Of a stretch of DNA of 64,000 bases, positions 17,041-25,558 are shown piece after piece. The notes beneath the pieces were generated by a model, which had not been told where the DNA came from, searched no databases, and saw nothing but the letters and a program-made list of their open reading frames with translations. The translations under genes and the position numbers were made by a program. The DNA lies in NCBI RefSeq assembly GCF_004193175.1, contig NZ_SAUH01000001.1, positions 2,149,501 through 2,213,500 of the forward strand, written 5' to 3'. The DNA comes from Streptomyces sp. RFCAC02. Its GTDB lineage: Bacteria; Actinomycetota; Actinomycetes; Streptomycetales; Streptomycetaceae. Positions within the stretch are counted from its first letter, which is position 1. Every line of letters starts with the position of its first letter.

Positions 17041-17400
17041 CGGTTCTCCGCGACGGCGGGGCGCGCGGCAGGGGAACAGGTCGGCTGTGCCCCGCACGGC
17101 GGCGATCGGCACGTCCACCAGCAGCACGGAACGCCATCCCCAGCCCCACAGGACGAAGCAGCCGGTGCCCGCCGATCCACCGGCCGTACGCGGGGCGCCG
17201 GTACTGCGTACCAGCGGTTCGCTCCGGACCCGCGACGGCTTCTCCTGGCTCGTGGGGCGGCTGCCCGACCGAACGTGGACATTCCGGCCGCCGCACGCCT
17301 GATCACCGAGGAGAGCGCCGAACGCACCACCGGCTGCCCGCGGCCCGCCGGACCGGTCCCCTCACCTCCCGGCCAGGGCGGCACCGGCCCGTGACCGGTT
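17041..17400 (-). pseudogene. Decayed MFS (DHA2-type) drug transporter fragment
   Basis: On the minus strand, 17160-17041 encodes WGWRSVLLVDVPIAAVRG, close to the DHA2 multidrug-antiporter hallmark GWRxxFLVNVPIG. Upstream, in a different frame, is ALSSVI...STFGRAAAPRARRS, which resembles the preceding ALxxxTTTFPxxxxRARA part of that family. A shift of frame is needed to join them, and there is no start, no helices before or after, and no full-length frame. I read this as about 110 codons of a dead transporter gene. Confidence 0.45.
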
Positions 17401-17752
17401 CACTGGCGCGCGAGTCCTGACGGCGCCGACAGGCGTCCGGTCGAGGGGCGGCACAGCGAGCCGGGCCGACCGGCGGTCGTGCTGGGCGATCCACCGCTGC
17501 CCGTCGTCACGACAGGCCGTCCGGCAAGTGGCCGGCATGCGGAACGGTGGCGTCGCGCGCGGTTCCCGCAACACGCGGACCGGATACGGCACCGCCCGAG
17601 CGGCGCCCCAGATACCGGTCCGCTCCCGGCCTCACCCCGCACCCCGGGCGGTCCGGCGAGGGACGGTGGTGCGGTGCGCGCGCAGTTCCCGCGCCATGCG
17701 GTCCAGGGACGGCACCGGCCGTTCCGGGGCACGAGCAGACCCTCGTCGCGCT
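17401..17752 (-). pseudogene. Stacked degenerate copies of the 3' end of the neighbouring hydrolase gene
   Basis: 17668-17720 matches 17847-17899 inside the hydrolase gene at about 51 of 53 positions (offset 179 nt). 17516-17596 is a third, more diverged copy of 17816-17899 and includes remnants of the active-site His segment (PHAGHLPDG against PDAGHSPNA). The copies are out of frame with each other and lie just past the live gene's stop. They look like remains of duplicated or partly deleted paralogues. Confidence 0.6.
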
Positions 17753-18608
17753 ACGCGAAACGCCGCTGCGACCAGAAGCCGGCGAGCGCGGCGGCCGTCG
17801 CGGCGGGCTGTTCGGCGTTCGGCGAGTGGCCCGCGTCCGGAATGATGGTGCGGTGCGCGCGCAGTTCCCGCGCCATGCGATCAAGGGACGGCACCGGCCA
17901 GGCGGCGTCCCGCTCCCCCGACACGACGTGCACCGGCAGCCCCGCCTCCGCGAGGTGGGCCACCCTGTCCGGTTCCCGCAGCAGCGTCCGCCCCGTCGCC
18001 AGGAGCTGGGCCGGCGTGTTGGCGAGCCAGCGGCGGCGCATGAAGTCCGCCACCTCGCCCGCGTCCGCGCGCGGGTGCAGCATCCGCCAGACGAGACCGG
18101 CGCCGAGCACCGGCAGACTGACGGCCAGCATCCGCAGCTTCAGGCGCTGCAACGGCGCCACCCGTCCCGGCCCCGACGCGACGAGCGTCAGCGAGGCGAA
18201 CGGCGCGGGCGTCCGCCGCGCGGCCACCGCCCGCAGCACCGCGCCCCGCGCGATCAGCCCGCCGAGCGAGTGCCCCACCAGGTGGACGGCCCCCGCGTGC
18301 AGCGCGTCGGCCTGTGCGAGGACGTCCTCGGCCAGCGCGCCGAGCCCGTAGGCGGACCGTGCGCGCCCGCCGACCGTCTCGTACTGGCCGCGCCCGTCCA
18401 CGGCGACGACCCGGTAGCCGGCCGCGGCGAGCGGCAGCAGCAGGGCGATGAAGTCCTCCTTGCTGCCGGTGTACCCGGGCACCAGCAGGGCCGTCCCGAC
18501 CGGCTCGCCCGCCGGGACGGACTCCAGCACGGCGAACCCGCCGCGCCTCGTGGTCAGGCGGTACGCCCGCACCCCGGCCGGCGGCACACAGAACGGCGGC
18601 TTGCTCAC
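17751..18608 (-). CDS. Alpha/beta-fold hydrolase (serine esterase/lipase-like)
   Basis: 285 residues from GTG 18608, with GGGAAGG upstream. Oxyanion motif PGYTGSK, nucleophile GHSLGG (Ser114), Asp234 (GERDAAW) and His261 (DAGHSPN) form a complete triad. No signal peptide is seen, so it is cytoplasmic. The substrate is unknown. A 27-bp perfect palindrome 46 nt upstream suggests repressor control. The sequence encoding residues 237-254 is repeated downstream of the stop (see the stacked copies). Confidence 0.82.
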   Translation of the reverse strand: MSKPPFCVPPAGVRAYRLTTRRGGFAVLESVPAGEPVGTALLVPGYTGSKEDFIALLLPLAAAGYRVVAVDGRGQYETVGGRARSAYGLGALAEDVLAQADALHAGAVHLVGHSLGGLIARGAVLRAVAARRTPAPFASLTLVASGPGRVAPLQRLKLRMLAVSLPVLGAGLVWRMLHPRADAGEVADFMRRRWLANTPAQLLATGRTLLREPDRVAHLAEAGLPVHVVSGERDAAWPVPSLDRMARELRAHRTIIPDAGHSPNAEQPAATAAALAGFWSQRRFA

Positions 18609-18654
18609 CTACGACCTTCCCTCACGACCCTCGCGCTCCCCGTACGACAGACCA

Positions 18655-18681
18655 TAGGGTCTGTCCGCCGGACAGACCCTA
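18655..18681. promoter_or_regulatory. 27-bp perfect palindrome, likely operator of the hydrolase gene
   Basis: TAGGGTCTGTCC-GCC-GGACAGACCCTA is a perfect 12-bp dyad with a 3-nt centre. On the minus strand it abuts a TATGGT-like -10 sequence 40-50 nt upstream of the hydrolase start. Size and symmetry suit a TetR-like dimer. A terminator for the upstream helicase gene is an alternative, but there is no T-run and the helicase ends about 100 nt away. Confidence 0.55.
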
Positions 18682-18787
18682 GCCGCCCCGGCCCGGCGTA
18701 CCGGGAGGTCAGGGCGCCGCGGGACCGTCACGCGGCAGGGGCGCGGGGCCACCGGCGCGCCGCGGCGCCGGTGGGGCCGTGCGGCGG

Positions 18788-20383
18788 TCAGTCCCCGGCC
18801 GCGGGGGCGGCGGCGTTCGTCCCGCTGCCGGGACGCCGCCGGCGGCGCCGGCGCGGCGTACGGGGGGCGGCGGACTGCTCACCATCGGCGGAAGCGGCGG
18901 CAGGGGCGGAAGCGGCGGCCGGTCCGGTCGCGGCCGGCTCGTCCGCGGCGTCCAGGGCCACGCCACCGCGCGTACGGCGCCGCTGGCGCGGCGTGCGGGG
19001 GGCGCGCTCCTTCGGCTCGGCCGCTTCGGTGCGGCCGCCGCCGCGCCGCCGCCGGCCGGCGGGACCGCCCAGGTCCTCGACCTCCTCGGCGTCCAGGCCG
19101 GCCCGGGTCCGCTCGGCGCGCGGCAGGGTGCCCTTGGTGCCCTCGGGGATGCTCAGCAGCTCGAAGAGGTGCGGGGAGGTGGAGTACGTCTCGACCGGGT
19201 CGGGGAAGTCGAGGCCGAGCGCCTTGTTGATCAGCTGCCAGCGCGGGATGTCGTCCCAGTCGACGAGGGTGACGGCCGTCCCGGTGGCGCCGGCGCGGCC
19301 GGTGCGCCCGATGCGGTGGAGGTACGTCTTCTCCTCCTCGGGCGTCTGGTAGTTGATCACGTGGGTGACGCCGTCGACGTCGATGCCGCGCGCGGCGACG
19401 TCCGTGCAGACGAGGACGTCCACCTTGCCGTTGCGGAACGCGCGCAGCGCCTGCTCCCGCGCGCCCTGGCCCAGGTCGCCGTGGACGGCGGCCGCGGCGA
19501 AACCGCGGCGCGTCAACTGCTCCGACACGTCGGCGGCGGTGCGCTTGGTGCGGCAGAAGATCATCGCGAGGCCCCGGCCCTCGGCCTGGAGGATGCGGGC
19601 GACCATCTCCGGCTTGTCCATCGAGTGGGCGCGCAGGACGTGCTGTGTGATGTTGGCCACGGTGGCGCCCTCGTCGTCGGGCTCCGTGGCGCTGATGTGG
19701 GTGGGCTGGTTCATGTACCGGCGGGCGAGGCCGATGACCTGGCCGGGCATGGTGGCCGAGAACAGCATGGTCTGCCGCTTCGCCGGCAACTGCTCCATGA
19801 TCTTCTCGACGTCCGGCAGGAAGCCGAGGTCGAGCATCTCGTCGGCCTCGTCCAGGACCAGGCACCGCACCTCGGAAAGCCGCAGCTTGCGCTGGCCGGC
19901 CAGGTCGAGGAGGCGGCCCGGCGTGCCCACGACCACGTCGACGCCCCGGGCGAGGGCCTCGACCTGCGGCTCGTAGGCGCGGCCGCCGTAGATGGACAGG
20001 ACGCGGACGTCGCGCACCTTGCCGGCGGTCAGCAGGTCGTTGGTCACCTGCTGGCACAGCTCGCGCGTCGGGACGACGACGAGGGCCTGCGGGGCGTCCG
20101 TGAGCTGCTCGGGGCGGGCGCGGCCCGCCTCGACGTCGGCCGGGACGGTGACGGCTTCGAGCAGCGGCAGGCCGAACCCGAGCGTCTTGCCGGTGCCGGT
20201 CTTCGCCTGGCCGATGACGTCGGTCCCGGCGAGGGCGACCGGCAGCGTCATCTCCTGGATCGGGAACGGGGTGGTGATACCGACGGCCTCGAGGGCCTCG
20301 GCGGTCTCGGGCAGGATCCCGAGATCGCGGAAGGTGGTGGTAGCGGACAGGGTCGTTGCCTCTTCTTGTGTGACGCGGCACAC
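18788..20383 (-). CDS. DEAD-box ATP-dependent RNA helicase
   Basis: 531 residues from the GTG at 20383, which has no clear Shine-Dalgarno. Other in-frame starts are 20407 and 20506, so the N-terminus is uncertain. Helicase motifs in order: Q motif (TFRDLG...PFPIQ), AKTGTGKT (60-67), PTREL, TPGR, DEAD (178-181), SAT (209-211), ARGID and HRIGRTGR (356-363). The C-terminal 100 residues are low-complexity and Arg-rich ([11 protein letters not shown]), a likely RNA-binding tail. Expected role: RNA remodelling in ribosome assembly, cold response or mRNA decay. Confidence 0.9.
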   Translation of the reverse strand: MCRVTQEEATTLSATTTFRDLGILPETAEALEAVGITTPFPIQEMTLPVALAGTDVIGQAKTGTGKTLGFGLPLLEAVTVPADVEAGRARPEQLTDAPQALVVVPTRELCQQVTNDLLTAGKVRDVRVLSIYGGRAYEPQVEALARGVDVVVGTPGRLLDLAGQRKLRLSEVRCLVLDEADEMLDLGFLPDVEKIMEQLPAKRQTMLFSATMPGQVIGLARRYMNQPTHISATEPDDEGATVANITQHVLRAHSMDKPEMVARILQAEGRGLAMIFCRTKRTAADVSEQLTRRGFAAAAVHGDLGQGAREQALRAFRNGKVDVLVCTDVAARGIDVDGVTHVINYQTPEEEKTYLHRIGRTGRAGATGTAVTLVDWDDIPRWQLINKALGLDFPDPVETYSTSPHLFELLSIPEGTKGTLPRAERTRAGLDAEEVEDLGGPAGRRRRGGGRTEAAEPKERAPRTPRQRRRTRGGVALDAADEPAATGPAAASAPAAASADGEQSAAPRTPRRRRRRRPGSGTNAAAPAAGD

Positions 20384-20779
20384 GGTGGCGAGGCGGGTCT
20401 TGTCCACCGCGCCGTGGTCCGGCGGGCCACCAGGGCCGGCCGGCCGGCGCGGGACCCGGTCGTCTCGCTCAAGCGCACGCACCGCGCGAGCGGGTCCCTC
20501 GGCCACGGGCCGTGCGGGTGCACGGACCGCTCGGAGGGCTGGTCAGTCGGAGCCGATCGGGCCACCGACCGGGCATCCGCGAGGGTCCCCGGGTGTCGCG
20601 TCTTCCGGCGGCCCCGGGACTCCAGCAGGGGGATGGGCGATCCGCCGCGTACACGGCGGGTCTGCTTAGCACTGTACCCCGGAACAGTGCGCGCGCGGCA
20701 GGGCGAGACGTCGGGGGCTTTCGTCCCCCGTCGTCCCGGACGGGTGCGGGACACCCCGCGGCGGCTATTGTGCACTGCC
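20384..20779. other. Divergent intergenic region between helicase and ferritin-like genes
   Basis: About 400 nt without a convincing gene. It serves as the long 5' leader of the helicase (minus) and the promoter region of the ferritin-like gene (plus). A TATTGT -10 at 20766-20771 ends 8 nt before the plus-strand ATG. I see no riboswitch fold I can name. Confidence 0.5.
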
Positions 20780-21553
20780 ATGGAGACGTCCCAGACATCC
20801 GCAGACCAGGCCACGCCAGGGGTGCCGTCCCAGACCCCGTCGGACGTGCCGGAACCCACGGGGATCGCCGCCCAGGACTGGGACGCGGCGGCTGCGGACC
20901 CCCGCTACCGCGCGGCCGTCGTGGACCTCCTGGGGGCGCTCGCCCACGGTGAGCTGTCCGCGTTCGAGCGGCTCGCCGAGGACGCGAAGCTGGCCCCCTC
21001 GCTCGGGGACAAGGCGGCCCTGGCCCGGATGGCTGCCGCCGAACTCCACCACTTCGAACAGCTGACGGAACGGTTGCGCGCCATCGACGAGGACCCGACG
21101 ACGGCGATGGAGCCGTTCGCCGCCGCCCTCGACGGGTTCCACCGCATGACGGCGCCGTCCGACTGGCTCGAGGGCCTGGTCAAGGCGTATGTGGGCGACG
21201 CGATCGCCGCCGACTTCTACCGCGAGGTGGCGTCCCGCCTGGACTCCGACACGCGCTCCCTCGTCCTGCGGGTCCTCGACGACACCGGCCACGCGTCGTT
21301 CGCCGTCGAGAAGGTCCGCGCGGCGATCGAGGCCGACCCGCGGGTGGGCGGCCGGCTCGCGCTGTGGGCGCGCCGCCTGATGGGCGAGGCGCTGTCCCAG
21401 GCGCAGCGGGTGGTCGCGGACCGCGACGCGCTGTCGACGATGCTGGTCGGCGGGGTCGCGGACGGCTTCGACCTGGCGGAGATCGGCCGCATGTTCTCCC
21501 GGATCACCGAGGCGCACACGAAGCGGATGAGCGCCCTCGGGCTGTCCGCGTGA
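20780..21553 (+). CDS. Ferritin-like fold protein (MiaE_2-type)
   Basis: 257 residues. After a disordered N-terminus of about 30 residues, an all-helical domain carries paired carboxylate/histidine helices typical of ferritin-like diiron folds (AELHHFEQL, then DAIAADFYREVASRL and DDTGHASFAVEKV). It resembles the MiaE-like ferritin family of Actinobacteria. Hydroxylase activity on tRNA or another substrate is inference. The stop overlaps the next gene's GTG by 4 nt. The start follows a leaderless-type -10. Confidence 0.82.
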   Translation: METSQTSADQATPGVPSQTPSDVPEPTGIAAQDWDAAAADPRYRAAVVDLLGALAHGELSAFERLAEDAKLAPSLGDKAALARMAAAELHHFEQLTERLRAIDEDPTTAMEPFAAALDGFHRMTAPSDWLEGLVKAYVGDAIAADFYREVASRLDSDTRSLVLRVLDDTGHASFAVEKVRAAIEADPRVGGRLALWARRLMGEALSQAQRVVADRDALSTMLVGGVADGFDLAEIGRMFSRITEAHTKRMSALGLSA

Positions 21554-22071
21554 CGTCCGCGCTGGACCGCGCGCTCGTCGAGGAGGCGGCGCGGAAGTCG
21601 GCGCTGGTGTGGGTGCGCGGCCCGGCGGACGCCCCGGCGCGCGCCCTGTGGCACGTGTGGCACGACGGCGCGGTCTGGATCGTGGGCGGCCCGGACGAGC
21701 AGCCGCTCGACGGCCTCGGCCTCGCCGCCGGCGCCCGGGCCACCGTCACGTGCCGCAGCAAGGACAAGGGCGGCCGGCTGGTCGTGTGGCCCGCCGAGGT
21801 GACGGAGCCGGAGCCCGGCGGCGACGCCTGGAGCGCCGCCGTCGCCGAGCTGGCCGGCAAACGGCTGAACGGCCGCGACTCCGCCGACGCCACGGCCGCC
21901 CGCTGGCGCACGTCCTGCCGGGTGCTGCGGCTTGCCCCGGCCGGGGCGCCCGAGCAGCGCCCGGGCGCGATGCCGGACGGCCCGCAGGCGGCCCCGCCCC
22001 GCCCGTCGCCCGCGCTGACGCGCACCCCCGTGCCGAGCGGGCTGCCGGTGCGGCGCCGGCGGCGGCGCTGA
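21550..22071 (+). CDS. Conserved actinobacterial protein, possible FMN-binding split-barrel-like fold
   Basis: 173 residues, GTG overlapping the ferritin-like gene stop. The first 120 residues (KSALVWVRGPADAPARALWHVWHDGAVWIVGG, TVTCRSKDKGGRLVVWPAEV) have the strand pattern seen in pyridoxamine-phosphate-oxidase-like proteins, but I cannot name the family with certainty. The end is a disordered Pro/Arg tail. Coupling to the ferritin-like gene suggests a joint role, perhaps redox-linked. Function unknown. Confidence 0.7.
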   Translation: MTSALDRALVEEAARKSALVWVRGPADAPARALWHVWHDGAVWIVGGPDEQPLDGLGLAAGARATVTCRSKDKGGRLVVWPAEVTEPEPGGDAWSAAVAELAGKRLNGRDSADATAARWRTSCRVLRLAPAGAPEQRPGAMPDGPQAAPPRPSPALTRTPVPSGLPVRRRRRR

Positions 22072-22084
22072 CGGGCCGCGCCCG

Positions 22085-22852
22085 CTACTCGTCGTCCTCG
22101 CCCTCGCCGTCCTCGGTCAGGATGGCGTCGCCGTAGTCCACGACCCGGTCCTCCGCCGGGGCCGTGAGCTCGACCGGGTCGTTCCACTCCCGCAGCATCA
22201 CCTCGCCGGCCGAGCCGCCGCGCCGGAACCGCAGGGGGTACGGCTCCCCGGTCAGCGCCACGTCCATGGAGCCGCCCTCGCCGCCGTCCGCCGTCACCCC
22301 GATCGTCCGGACGCCGCCGACCTCGGCGCGGTCCCCGGTCTCACGCTCGCCGTCCAGCGCGAGCAGCACGTCCAGCAGCGGGTCCATCTCCGTGAAGCCG
22401 CTCAGCCGCGCGTACGCCGGGTCCTCGGGGGCGACCAGCACGTACATGCCGTCCAGCTTCTCCGCCGGGTCCGTCTCCAGCTCCTCCGGCACGGCGCCGC
22501 TCTCCCAGAACGCGCGGTCCGCCGTCAGGTACAGGTCGTCGCCGACCCGCAGCAGCTCGAAATCGCCCTGGTCCGAGGTGACCTCGCCCATCGCGCCGTC
22601 CTCGGCGAGCCGCACGTCCAGCTCGTAGCTGTGGCCGTCGCTGATGACGGTGCCGGTCAGCCGGACGGACGACGCGGCGGCCGCGGCGTCGCGCGCCCGC
22701 TCCTCGATCTCCTCGGCCGGCAGCTCGCCGACGCCGTTGGTCCCGGCGTCCGGATCGTCGCCGCACCCGGCCAGGAGCACGGCGAGCAGCGCCACACCGA
22801 GGGCGGGGACCGCGCGTCGGACCGGCGCGGTGAGCGGGACGCGAGGGGTCAC
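22085..22852 (-). CDS. Lipoprotein, LppX/LprAFG-like
   Basis: 255 residues from GTG 22852. The signal peptide ends in the lipobox LLAGC (Cys30). The mature protein (ARDAAAAASSVRLTGTVISDGHSYELDVRLAEDGAMGEV, then LLRVGDDLYLTADRAFWE) follows the LppX/LprG-like fold, a half-barrel with a hydrophobic pocket that carries lipids at the cell surface. Only 13 nt separate its stop from the convergent plus-strand gene. Ligand unknown. Confidence 0.78.
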   Translation of the reverse strand: MTPRVPLTAPVRRAVPALGVALLAVLLAGCGDDPDAGTNGVGELPAEEIEERARDAAAAASSVRLTGTVISDGHSYELDVRLAEDGAMGEVTSDQGDFELLRVGDDLYLTADRAFWESGAVPEELETDPAEKLDGMYVLVAPEDPAYARLSGFTEMDPLLDVLLALDGERETGDRAEVGGVRTIGVTADGGEGGSMDVALTGEPYPLRFRRGGSAGEVMLREWNDPVELTAPAEDRVVDYGDAILTEDGEGEDDE

Positions 22853-22966
22853 GGCGGCTGCCTCTCGTCGGGGCGCGGACAGGTGACCGGCAGCGTACCG
22901 GCAACGCCGGGCTGCCCCGAACGGGCCGTGCCCGGGGGGTGTTCCGGCCGCCGTACCATCGGGGGC

Positions 22967-24118
22967 ATGGCTACCGATACCTCCCTCGTCGGCGAAGACG
23001 CGGTGCGCGCCGCGCTCCAGCGGGTGAACGACCCGGAGATCCACCGGCCCATCACCGATCTCGGCATGGTGAAGTCGGTGGACATCGCCCCGGACGGCAC
23101 GGTCACCGTGGGGGTGTATCTGACGATCCAGGGCTGCCCGATGCGCGACTCGATCGTCTCGGACGTCACGGCGGCGGTCGGCGGCCTGCCGGGGGTGACG
23201 GCCGTCCGGGTGGATCTCGACGTGATGAGCGACGAGCAGCGCAAGAACCTGGCGACGACGCTGCGCGGTGGCCAGGCGGAGCGGGAGATCCCGTTCGCCA
23301 AGCCGGGGTCCCTCACCCGGGTCTACGCGGTGGCGTCCGGCAAGGGCGGCGTCGGCAAGAGTTCCGTCACGGTCAACCTGGCGGCGGCCCTCGCGGCCGA
23401 GGGCCAGAAGGTGGGCGTCGTGGACGCCGACATCTACGGCCACTCCGTCCCGCGCATGCTGGGCACGGAGGCCCGGCCCACCCAGGTGGAGAACATGATC
23501 ATGCCTCCGTCGGCGCACGGGGTGAAGGTCATCTCGATCGGCATGTTCACGCCGGGCAACGCGCCGGTCGTGTGGCGCGGCCCGATGCTGCACCGGGCGC
23601 TCCAGCAGTTCCTCGCGGACGTGTACTGGGGCGACCTCGACGTGCTGCTGCTCGACCTGCCGCCCGGTACCGGCGACATCGCGATCTCCGTCGCCCAGCT
23701 CGTCCCGGGCGCGGAGATCCTCGTCGTCACGACGCCCCAGCAGGCGGCGGCCGAGGTCGCCGAGCGGGCCGGGTCGATCGCCGTCCAGACGCACCAGAAG
23801 ATCGTCGGCGTCGTGGAGAACATGGCGGGCCTCCCCTGCCCCCACTGCGGCGAGATGGTCGATGTGTTCGGCACCGGCGGCGGGCAGCGTGTCGCCGACG
23901 GGCTCACCCGCGCCACCGGCGCCGAGGTGCCGGTCCTCGGCTCCATCCCGATCGACGTGCGGCTGCGGGAGGGCGGGGACGACGGCACGCCCGTGGTGCT
24001 GGCCGATCCCGAGGCGCCCGCCGCCGCGGCGCTGCGGCGCATCGCCTCGTCGCTCGGCGGGCGGCAGCGCGGCCTCGCGGGCATGTCGCTGGGGCTGACA
24101 CCGCGCGGGAAGTTCTGA
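22967..24118 (+). CDS. mrp: Mrp/NBP35 family Fe-S carrier ATPase
   Basis: 383 residues. An N-terminal MIP18/DUF59 domain (DPEIHRPITDLGMVKSV, GCPMRDSI) is joined to a ParA-like P-loop ATPase with the deviant Walker A GKGGVGKS (125-132). A CxxC pair (CPHC, Cys291/Cys294) is where Mrp proteins bridge a [4Fe-4S] cluster in a dimer. Expected role: cytoplasmic assembly and transfer of Fe-S clusters. A TACCAT -10 ends 7 nt before the ATG and no Shine-Dalgarno is present, so the mRNA is probably leaderless. Confidence 0.93.
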   Translation: MATDTSLVGEDAVRAALQRVNDPEIHRPITDLGMVKSVDIAPDGTVTVGVYLTIQGCPMRDSIVSDVTAAVGGLPGVTAVRVDLDVMSDEQRKNLATTLRGGQAEREIPFAKPGSLTRVYAVASGKGGVGKSSVTVNLAAALAAEGQKVGVVDADIYGHSVPRMLGTEARPTQVENMIMPPSAHGVKVISIGMFTPGNAPVVWRGPMLHRALQQFLADVYWGDLDVLLLDLPPGTGDIAISVAQLVPGAEILVVTTPQQAAAEVAERAGSIAVQTHQKIVGVVENMAGLPCPHCGEMVDVFGTGGGQRVADGLTRATGAEVPVLGSIPIDVRLREGGDDGTPVVLADPEAPAAAALRRIASSLGGRQRGLAGMSLGLTPRGKF

Positions 24119-24142
24119 CCGGCGGGGCCGGCGGCGCCGGTC
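24117..24142. terminator. Hairpin between convergent mrp and hypothetical gene
   Basis: A perfect 8-bp stem GACCGGCG / CGCCGGTC with a 10-nt GC-rich loop begins inside the mrp stop codon. It can serve both strands. Confidence 0.45.
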
Positions 24143-24145
24143 GCG

Positions 24146-24847
24146 TCAGGGGGCGAGGGTGCGCTCCGCGTAGCCCTCGATGTCCTTGACCACGGCGAAC
24201 CCGAGGCCGTAGGCGCTCATGCCGCGTCCGTAGGCGCCGATGTGGACGCCGTTCGGCGCGGCGCCGGCCAGCACCCAGCCGTACTCGGACTCGCGGTAGA
24301 GGAAGTCGGTCGGCAGGCCGTCGACCGGGAGCGACAGGGTGGTCCAGCCGCCGCCGTCGAGGTCGTCGGCCAGCTCCCACGCGATGGCGGTCTGCTGCTC
24401 CAGCCAGTCCTGGCGCAGGGAGCGCTCCATCTGGGCGGGCCAGGTGCACGACAGCAGGCCGGAGCCGGCGAGCCAGGCGGCGGATGACACCGACGTGGCC
24501 TCCAGCATGCCGTTGCCGTCGGGGCTGCGCCGTACCGGCCGGGAGGCGACCGTCACGACGACGGCGAACCGCTGGTCCGCCTCGCCGCCCAGCTCGCCGC
24601 GCAGGGACGGCTCGTCCCCGTGGCCGGTGGAACCGTGCTCGACCGCGCCGTCCGCGGCCATGCCGACCTGCATGAGCCAGCGCGGCCCGGTGAACGCCTC
24701 GTCCAGCCCGTACCAGGGGAACTGGGCCATGAGGTAGCCCTCCACCGCGCGCCGCGCCCCCGGAACACCCTGCGCCGTGCCGTGCCCCCCGGAACCCTCG
24801 CCGCCGCCCCTGGCGTCCTGCGGCTCTGCCCGACTGGTCGTCTCCAT
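24146..24847 (-). CDS. Conserved hypothetical protein
   Basis: 233 residues from ATG 24847, with GAGGAGG 11 nt upstream. After a disordered Gly/Glu N-terminus the protein has conserved-looking blocks (VEGYLMAQFPWYGLDEAFTGPRWLM, CTWPAQMERSLRQDWLEQQ, YRESEYGWVLAGAAPNGVHIGAYGRG) but no motif I can tie to a function. It is soluble, with no signal peptide. It resembles streptomycete-specific proteins of unknown function. Confidence 0.65.
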   Translation of the reverse strand: METTSRAEPQDARGGGEGSGGHGTAQGVPGARRAVEGYLMAQFPWYGLDEAFTGPRWLMQVGMAADGAVEHGSTGHGDEPSLRGELGGEADQRFAVVVTVASRPVRRSPDGNGMLEATSVSSAAWLAGSGLLSCTWPAQMERSLRQDWLEQQTAIAWELADDLDGGGWTTLSLPVDGLPTDFLYRESEYGWVLAGAAPNGVHIGAYGRGMSAYGLGFAVVKDIEGYAERTLAP

Positions 24848-24980
24848 GTAACGCGACGCCTCCTCATCCCGTGTCCTGGGCACACCCCGGACATAGGGAG
24901 GATAGCCATCCGGCCCGGAGCTGACGGGCATGCGGGGAGACCGGGTGGTGTCATATGCGCCCGAAGAGGATCTATTCCAC

Positions 24981-25451
24981 TCAGGTGGCGTCGGCGTCGA
25001 ACGGGGCCTGCTCGCCGGCCGTCCGCGGCGGCGGGGCGGCGGCGGTGTCGCCGCTCTTGGTGAAGCTGACCGGGCCGCCCGCGCGCGTGCCGGCGCCCGG
25101 CTGCCCGGCGATCGGGGGCCGGGCCGGGCGGCCGTTCACCGCGTCGGCGACGTCGGACAGCTCCTTGCGCATGTCGAGGCTGCTGCCCAGCTCCTTGAGG
25201 CCCAGGTCGTCGTTGTCGAGGAGGTGCTTGCGCGCGAACGTCTTCGGGTTGAGGTCCTCGAAATCGAAGTCCTTGAAGTCCGGTCCCAGCTCATTGCGGA
25301 TGTCCCGCTTGGCGCTGTCGGAGAACTCGCGGATCTTCCGCAGGAAGGCGGCGGCCTCCTGGATCATCTTCGGCAGCTTCTCCGGCCCGAAGACGAGGAT
25401 CGCCAGGACCAGGAGCACGATGAACTCCAGGGACCCAATATCGAAGAACAC
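24981..25451 (-). CDS. tatB: Sec-independent protein translocase component TatB
   Basis: 156 residues, GTG start. A short membrane helix (SLEFIVLLVLAILVFGPEKLP, residues 7-27) carries the TatA/B hinge FGPEKLP and is followed by an amphipathic helix (MIQEAAAFLRKIREFSDSAKRDI) and a charged tail. The length suits TatB rather than TatA. It helps recognise twin-arginine signal peptides in the Tat export complex. It is last in the sigE-anti-sigma-htrA-tatB order. Confidence 0.9.
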   Translation of the reverse strand: MFFDIGSLEFIVLLVLAILVFGPEKLPKMIQEAAAFLRKIREFSDSAKRDIRNELGPDFKDFDFEDLNPKTFARKHLLDNDDLGLKELGSSLDMRKELSDVADAVNGRPARPPIAGQPGAGTRAGGPVSFTKSGDTAAAPPPRTAGEQAPFDADAT

Positions 25452-25492
25452 CTGTCAGCTCCCTCGCGCATCGCGGTCGTCACAAAACGGTA

Positions 25493-25514
25493 CCCGCCGC
25501 CGCGCGGCGGCGGG
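25493..25514 (-). terminator. Hairpin between htrA and tatB
   Basis: CCCGCCGCCG and CGGCGGCGGG form a near-continuous GC stem between the htrA stop and the tatB start. It may end part of the htrA transcript or protect its 3' end. Confidence 0.4.
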
Positions 25515-25558
25515 AGGGCCCCCGCCCCACGAGCGGGTAAACGATGCCGGGCGCCGTC

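Noticed and set aside
17029..17394. Plus-strand frame in the 17 kb gap as a real gene
   Set aside because: No start signal, no family resemblance and atypical composition; the minus-strand MFS relic explains the region better.
18655..18681. 27-bp palindrome as an insertion-sequence terminal repeat
   Set aside because: No transposase, no second matching end and no target duplication in the window; an operator is simpler.
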